A stretch of 64,000 bases of DNA from Hibiscus mutabilis. Its lineage: Eukaryota > Streptophyta > Magnoliopsida > Malvales > Malvaceae. The first letter of the stretch is position 1. Every line of letters starts with the position of its first letter. Under the pieces are notes generated by a model. The model worked only from the letters and a program-made list of their open reading frames with translations, had not been told where the DNA came from and ran no database searches. This document shows, in pieces, positions 57,081 to 64,000 of this stretch. The DNA is taken from positions 50,758,864 to 50,822,863 of the forward strand of contig CM033721.1 of assembly GCA_019671005.1 (NCBI GenBank), given 5' to 3'. The position numbers were made by a program, and so were the translations under genes.

Positions 57081-59774
57081 TGTAATACCCTAAATCATGG
57101 CCTAGTAACATGTCACAAACTAATTAGAACTTAATTGTACAAACAATCTACAAATTAGAAGAATTGATTAAATCTAGAGACCAAATTAAATGGATTTGAT
57201 AACTAAATAGCCGAATCATGAAGGATCAAATAGTAACAATGTTTAAATGTTGTTTTGAATGCAACTAGAATGTGTAACTAAGGAGTTATGAAGTAATGAG
57301 ACCTTGAATTACCAAGTGGAGGCATTCGGTCAAGCCAAGGAATAACAACATGGTTAGGTGTCTATTTTCCTATCATCTTCTCCACTTATCGTTTCTCCTT
57401 CCATGGCCAAAACCCTCTCAACCTTTTAGGGAAAGAAAAGCTACCATTGTAGAGATTAGGAGCTTGCATGTGATCCTATCTTTCATGTACTTGGATAGCT
57501 AGGAAGATTGTAAGTGATTTCTAAGTCCTTCCTCCTTAGCCAACTTGTTCGAATGAATGATTGATAATAGAAATTGAACTTGGATTCATAGAATTGTATG
57601 TTAGATGTTATGCTTGAAACTACCTTGAATTGTAGCTTGAATGTGGTTGAAATGCTATTGAAAATAGGATGAAATTATGCTTGACCGGATGACATATGTA
57701 CATGAATGAAACCATTGTTTGATTGATCATGTAACTTGATAAGGTAATTCGAATTGTATGAATTGGGACTTGAATTGAGTAAAAAGCTTGCTGGAAATGT
57801 AGAAACATGCTAAATTGAGATGTTAATCAATTGAAAATCATGGTTGGATAATGAAAATTTAGCTTAAAGATGAAACTATTCACATTTGATTGTTAAATGG
57901 GTAACTAGGGACATTTTGAAAGAATTGATAAATTCTGGACTATTTTGACAGAATTGAGGGCTGGAATTTATGAACTTAAAATAGGGGAAAGTCAATTTAA
58001 ATGCTTGCTGGATTGAATTTCTTGAATAATGATCAATTGGACTATTTTAAGATGCTTGTTGTGATGTATGTGAAATAGGGACTAGAATTGAAACCATGAA
58101 TGATCTAGGGACTGAATTGTATGAATTAGGGGCTGGAAATAGTGACTTAAAAATAGGGGAAGTTAGATTAAAAGTTTAATAACATGAATTGTATGAGAAA
58201 ATCACAATTTGGACTGTTTTGTAGAACATATAGAAGGGTGTGATTGCAAATAGTTTAGTGGACTGTTTTAGCAAAAATTAGGACTGTTGGGGACTATTTT
58301 CTATAACATTGAAAATACAGTTAAAAATGGGACTGTTTTGGGCAGTTTAAGAGCAGGGCAAAACTGTTTTAATAAGATTGAAAAGATGAAATTGTTTTGC
58401 CAGTTTTCGAGGTGTTGGTTGTCTTTCGGGTATTAAAATATTTATTCCGTGGGGTTTTAAAAAAACCGCGTTTTATGTAGAAATTGGAGTCGCCACTGGC
58501 CACTTAGGTAGGCCGGACACCATAAAATTAGAGATTCGAAAATTGCAGGGTTTGAGAGTCAGTTACGGATGGGGAAGTATTAGCACCCCACACCGCACAA
58601 AATTGGTACTTTAATAATTACCGCTTTATTCATATTAAACTTTCCGGATTAAAGTTACGATTAAATTAAAATTTGATTATAAGTGCGAGTAAATTTTAAG
58701 GGCCCCGTTATCCGAGAGAAAATGCCTAACCACCATCACTACGCCTGATACTGGCCCCGTTTACGCTCGAATAAAAGGGCACCGCATTGACAATTAATAT
58801 ATCTCGAGGTGCAATCTTAGGAAGCAAAATATAAAACAAACAAATCACATTAACATGACAATTTAAGGGACATAAAATATTAATATTATAAAATTTAAAC
58901 AAAATAATTAAATGCATGAACATAATATATCACAATAATTAAAAACATGCGCATAAACACAAAAAAAAAGGAAGAACATGCTTTCCAAAATTAATTAATT
59001 AAATCTAACATGCCTAGCTACATAAATACGATACACAACTAAAACACGTGCATGATATAAATAACATGATGCTAGATTAATGGAACATCAATGTCATGAT
59101 AATACAATTAAAACATACACATGGCATTTTTTGCACACATCACAATACAATAAAACAACACATTGTAAAAAAAAACTAACATATAACCTCAAGACAAAAG
59201 AGATAAAAAAGGTACGCACAAACATACATACTAAATAAACTGAAACATAGCACGAGACAAATGTATATACGATATGAATAGATAAAATAAGACATGGAAA
59301 TGAGATATACCATACTTTAATACACATGTTACAAAGACAAATTAATCATGCTATAAAACACATACAAGCACCAAATGAATGACATGAACATGTTAAAACA
59401 TGATAAAAAGGACATAAATATCTAAACATGAAAGAGGACCGAATTGCATTAACAAGAAAAATAGAGGGAAAAATTAAAAGAACAAAAGGCACACTTAAAG
59501 ATCGAATTTTAAAATGGAATCAACTTGCGAGGACCAAACTTGTAATAAACCCATGCGACAAGATAGCTTTGAAAACATTGAAAACGCGGAATGACTGATG
59601 CGGTAATTTCACATTCAAACTCAGAATCTGCCTAATTTAAGGACCAGATTGAAAAGTTTTAAAAAGGAAGAGGGATTAAGGCTGTAAATATACCAGGGGA
59701 AGACAGAATTGAAAATACCGGCTGTAAGGGAGGATTTATGAAGTAATTTGACCAGGAAACAATTTATTTCTGAT

Positions 59775-59783
59775 CTATAAAAC
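59775..59783 (+). promoter_or_regulatory. Candidate TATA box in H
   Basis: ctataaaac, followed 40-110 bases later by agagagagacc and ccagagagacgg leader-like sequence. Inferred from sequence only. Confidence 0.4.
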
Positions 59784-60430
59784 ACAAAAAATCAGTCCCC
59801 TTTTCATTTTTTCAATTTTTTTCTAGCTCTAAAGAGAGAGACCTCTCCCTTCTCATTTTCCCAGAGAGACGGCCGCCCGTAAAAACAACATGAACCACCG
59901 CACTCCGCCGGCCTCAGGCGAGGTTAGGTTGCACGGCCACCTCAAACCGTCCCAGACCGCGGCGGTTCTACAACGACTCCCCCTCCAAAAACCCCTTTTT
60001 ATTTTTAAAAACTAGAGAAAAATAGAACCTTCTTTGTTACTTTGAAGAAAAACACGCCTCACTCCTTTTAGGGCTTATCGCCGGCGAGAAACGAACCACT
60101 AAGGTAAAAAAGCTTCCTCTCTTTTATTTTTTTAAGTTATTTCTCTTGCATGCATGAAAGAAGAAGAAGAGGAAAAGATAGGATTACCACTCGAAAAGTT
60201 CATTTTTTTGTATTACCCTTTTTTGAAACTGAAACTGGCACCCTCCTCTGAACCCACTCAGTTAGATACATATCTCTCCATCTTTTTTTGTAGAAATTCT
60301 GTAAAATACATATTTTGGGTTGATTTGGTACTGACACAAATCTTATTTTTCTTGTTTTCGGTGATCTCTGAGCGTAGTGGTTGGTACGGCCAGCATGGTG
60401 GAGATGTCTTTTCACAGACGTATCCCTGGC

Positions 60431-60454
60431 CGTTGGATCAGATCTGATCCAACG
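60431..60454. repeat. Perfect 24-base palindrome
   Basis: The half site is cgttggatcaga followed by its exact reverse complement. A second, imperfect copy lies at about 60646-60670 (arms cgttggatc / gatccaacg separated by 7 bases), and single arms recur nearby. Confidence 0.9.
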
Positions 60455-60839
60455 ACTGGGATGCCTTGTTGCTCGGAGGGCTTGGATTGAATCTAGAAAA
60501 GATGAGGACGCTCAGGATCTTGCCACGTGGCTCATGAAAGCTGGATGATCGGGCGCGTGTCCATCACGCACTCGTGGGAAGTCTAATGGTTCGCGCTTGA
60601 TCCCACGAGGCCAACTGGATGATCTGCAGGATTCAATCATGGTCGTTGGATCTAGATCTGATCCAACGGCCCTCCTTTGGCTACTGCAAAAAGGAAGATA
60701 CATATTAGGGTTTTAGTTATCAAATGTATTAGGGTTTTCTAGTTATGCCATGGGTTTGGCCGGATTGGGCCCAATGTAAACATTAATTTTGGGTTTTATG
60801 TAATTTGAACTTGGACTATTAATAATATTTTTTGTTTTC

Positions 60840-61370
60840 TTTTTTTTCTTAATACCTTATTTGTTTATATATTATAATAATAATAATACGTATATACATA
60901 CACATGCGCACATATACATGCAACATACGAACCCACATGCAAACATTAATTGACATAATATGCTATATACCTGGATATATAATCACATGATAATCATGAA
61001 TATCCACACACACTATACGTACAAACAATGCACTTCGTAAGAAATGTAAATACATACGTGACACCCAAACATATAACACACACATATGTTCAAATATTTA
61101 CATATACTATATACATTTAAATGCAAACACACATCTATATATATTTACACACAATTGATATAAACATATACATTAGTACACATATATAATACAAAACCGG
61201 CGTGACATAAAATGTAAACACACACGCTACGTACAACATTATAAGTATTCGCATATACACTACATATGTTATACAATCATTCACATCACACACACATACC
61301 TCATATACACTAGTCACACGTGTATAAAAACACATAGTATAACTTGCCCACATGCAATAATAATACCCTT
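60840..61370. repeat. Low-complexity AC/AT-rich tract
   Basis: Starts with T-runs and ataataataata, then about 480 bases of tangled acatac/catata/cacaca words. It lies inside H. Confidence 0.8.
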
Positions 61371-63801
61371 TAATTATTATATTAACAATATTCTCAAAAC
61401 GGATAAAAATGAGTGATTACAACAATGTCTAAGTTAACATGAATGAAAATGCTAAATAGAAATGCTTAAATTGTTTGATTGTTGGAAATGCAATGCTTGA
61501 CTCTAGTTTCTTGTGAACTTGGATTGCTTGAATTGTATTGTTTGGTTGTTGATTTTGATTACATTATATTGGTTGTATGTTAGAAGAATGAGTGGATCTT
61601 GTTGAAGAAGATAGAGTTGGGCAACCTAGTAACAAGCAAAAAGGGATTTGGATCAAGGATCAAAACTAGCTTGGAGTATTGTGAGTGTAGCTTTTACATA
61701 GGGTTAGGACTTAGGTCCTAACCAAATATGCACAACTACTATTCCATTGATATGTTTATGCTATGAAATAAATCTAAACTATGCTTAGAAATAAATTAAG
61801 GGAAGAATGGCTTAAATGGGAACTTGGTAGTAAGATATGCTTGATATATGAGTTGGTAATGCAAATGGATCATGTAACAATGGATTGATCTTCTATGGTT
61901 TCTTGTATTGACCTAATCGAATGAGTCAAATATGCTTAGACATAAGCTTACTTGATGCTATGATAACTTGAAATGCAAACTTGCTTGAATTATAATGAAT
62001 GCATGATATATTGAGCTAAGGCTCGAATGGCCTAAAGGCTATCTCGATCTTGATAGATAAACACTTGAAAGGGATGCTTGAATAAGCTACTAACTTGCCA
62101 TGATCTTGTTGTGAGTACTTGCCTTGACTTGAAATCTTGAAGCTTATTTAATTGACAAGTAATTCAAATAAAGCCTTGGTTGCTAGTTGGTCATAGGTAG
62201 GATGGCATGTCATAGAGTCTAGAGCTCATTGTGATTTGGTGGACTACGGTCCTGGGCCAAGGCCCTTATTTGGCGACAATAGAAGGGATGTGTGTTATGG
62301 TCACTAGCGAAAGTAGGAGAAATATGACCAGTTTCTTGTTTTGGAGACAGTTTGGTTGGTGACTCGATTACCTAGACATAACTATGTACCAAGGCCTAAT
62401 ATAAAATGAATGAGCAAGAAAGAAATGCATGGCCTAAAGCTTGAATGATACTTGACTTGATACCTTGAAATTGCTTGCTTACATGATACTTGAAAAGTGA
62501 TCATACTCGAATTGATATGCTTAAACATGCCTCTTGTCTTGATATAATACTCGATCAAACTTGAAATGGAAACAACATTCTTGTTAATTGTTGTTCGAAT
62601 GGTATTGAAGCATGAATTAATGTATATTACTTGAGATTGAGGCCTAATTATATGTTCTTGTGCTTGTGATGATGTATATAAATGGTAATAGCTATACATG
62701 ACTACTTGACTCCCTACTTGTCTTGAAACACTTGAAACCTTGTGTTATACTTAACTTCATATGCTTAAACCTTAGCTAGGTTGTACTTGATTTAAGACTA
62801 CCTAAACTTGATAATTGGCTGGTAAATAGTTGCTACCTCACTAAGTACATTATGTACTTATCACTCTTGTTTCCATCCTTCCCAAACCATAGGTTTAAAG
62901 AGATCTTAAAGCTATATTCCTTGAGCTTGAAGCAAGATACAAGCAGAGCTAGAAGTATGATTTCAAATCTATTTTGTAACTCTCCTAGTTGGTGGCACCT
63001 AGATATGTACATAATTAAGCTAGATCATGCATTTTGTTCATTTTGAATTTTGTATATATATATATGGCCTTGACCTTTAGAAGCTTGTAAAGACTTGGTT
63101 GGCAATGTTTAATGCCATGATATCTAGATGTTATGTGAATGAATTAGGCATGACTTGTTGAATATGGAGAATAGAACTTGGTTACATGATCTAGTTATAT
63201 TTGAATGTGCTTAACAATGGGACACTATAAGCTTAACTCTTGAATGCTCTATTTGAATTGATCACTTGTCGATTAGGTTGCTTCTAGTTCAAGTAATTAA
63301 AGTTATGATATGTTAGTAATGATTTCTAGATGATGTTAAGCTTGCTTGAAGGCATGTTGATGGTGATATGATTCGAACGAATACATTGGTGATCATGTCT
63401 AGTAACCAACATTCTATGTAACCTTGTCTTGAATGTAAAATGCTAAAAGATTATGCTTAGTTAACTTGGCATGAATATGACATTGAAACCATGTTTGACA
63501 TTGTCTTGAAATGGATCAAAGATGCGCGTACTCGAATAAACTTTAAATGAATTTGAGTCTTTCCTTGAGTGTATTCGATTGCCTACATGTACAAGGGACT
63601 ATGTCTATAATTTGTAAGACATAATATTTGTAAAGCATGATCTTGATGATTGTTTGGCTTTCTTGTTAGGCAAGTAACTCATATAATAGAATGAGTTCAA
63701 AAGTTTTAAATGGCTTGAATTTTTGCGTGCTTGCTTGTTTGCTTGTTTTAACACTCCTTGGCCGGGTTACTCCTAACCCGGGTGAGGGGTGTTACATGTA
63801 A

Positions 63802-64000
63802 ACTCTTTGAATTGATATGGTTGTTATAGTATTATATGAGTGATATAATTCTAAATTGTAATGAATTGAATTGTTTTCTATTGCATAACAATTTGGTGGA
63901 TATGGTTGATATGAGAAAGAGAGCTGAGAGAAGAGTGAGCAGATAAATAAGCAATATATGTTTGTGGTTTAGGTATTCTATAACTTTGGAATATAAAGTA
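63802..64000 (+). repeat. F2 LTR continuation, cut by the window end
   Basis: Sequence after the second tgtaa of G, where F2 must resume if G inserted by normal target duplication. No counterpart elsewhere in the window to confirm it; no coding signal. Confidence 0.5.

Larger units (their letters stand above)
58413..61424 (+). mobile_element. H: LTR-like insert in G (3012 bp)
   Basis: Ends TGTTGGTTGTC and GATTACAACA (TGTTG...CAACA). Its base composition and words differ sharply from the surrounding G sequence. Near the left it has ggagtcgccactggccactt and ggggaagtattagcacccca, phrases that recur in many plant LTR-element sequences. A TATA-like site and a pyrimidine/GA-rich leader (59820-59890) suggest a U3-R layout in + orientation. 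I find no target-site duplication (flanks cgagg and atgtc), so edges are tentative. No PBS or coding domain; the ORF 60154-60447 is not recognisable. Confidence 0.6.
57081..63796 (+). mobile_element. G: long solo LTR in F2 (about 3.7 kb without its insert)
   Basis: Target-site duplication tgtaa (57076-57080, 63797-63801), ends TGTAATACCCTAAATC and GAGGGGTGTTACA. It holds the insert H (58413-61424). The rest has ggactgttttg words (57944-58390) and, in the right half, a ctacctcactaagtac block (62837) and a ggactacggtcc phrase (62240) shared in reverse with the 5.3-kb LTR (42007-42018). No PBS or protein found, so a solo LTR is the best reading. ORFs at 57620-57808, 61135-61353, 62382-62699 and 62852-63046 have no recognisable product. 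Confidence 0.75.

Noticed and set aside
60154..60447. 97-codon ORF after the leader-like region of H as a real product
   Set aside because: No recognisable domain, no relative in the window, and it runs through the low-complexity T-rich tract and into the palindrome.

Overview
The window looks like gene-poor plant heterochromatin, most likely from a flowering plant. It is AT-rich and built almost entirely of nested, decayed LTR retrotransposons: Ty3/gypsy Tekay/Del-type chromoviruses, Athila-type elements with an env-like third ORF, Ty1/copia elements, and one L1-type LINE fragment. I recognise no intact host gene, tRNA, rRNA or CRISPR array. Nearly every coding trace is a pseudogene. The species cannot be determined from what I see.

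Left part (1-13949). An Athila-type LTR (to 1266) abuts a minus-strand copia relic (RT, INT and gag pieces, 1267-2721). Next is J (3581-9513), a minus-strand SIRE-like copia element with two LTRs and a gag but no pol; its gag is split by a solo Athila-type LTR (6599-8099, TSD ttctc). An Athila-like 3' end follows (LTR piece 9514-9970, env-like ORF 10020-11274), then an L1 endonuclease relic (11745-13230) and a J-like LTR fragment (13235-13949).

Central part (13950-46084). Chromovirus C (5' LTR 13950-15136; gag, PR, RT, RH, INT) has its integrase split by a reverse solo LTR (19580-22993, TSD ttacg). C's 3' LTR is broken at 23447 by a second chromovirus, B (5' LTR 23447-26701). B is broken three times: just after its PBS by a complete Athila element A (26839-38415, 11577 bp, TSD ttggg); between PR and RT by a 5.3-kb solo LTR (40327-45641, TSD cacgg); and in RT at 46085. 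The 3' LTR of B and the rest of the 3' LTR of C lie beyond the window.

Right part (46085-64000). This is a stack of long LTRs: an LTR start D, two near-identical LTR copies F1 and F2, a deleted minus-strand Athila element E (47370-53808), and LTR G (57081-63796, TSD tgtaa) which carries another LTR-like insert H (58413-61424).

The layers read in time order: copia LTR fragment, then C, then B, then A / the 5.3-kb LTR / D, then F, then G, then H. The most unusual signal is that each LTR family is filled with its own short word, sometimes shared between unrelated families: GTATCGGTAC in copia J and gypsy B, TGCCA/TGGCA in Athila A and E, GGACTGTTTT in F, G and the 5.3-kb LTR.
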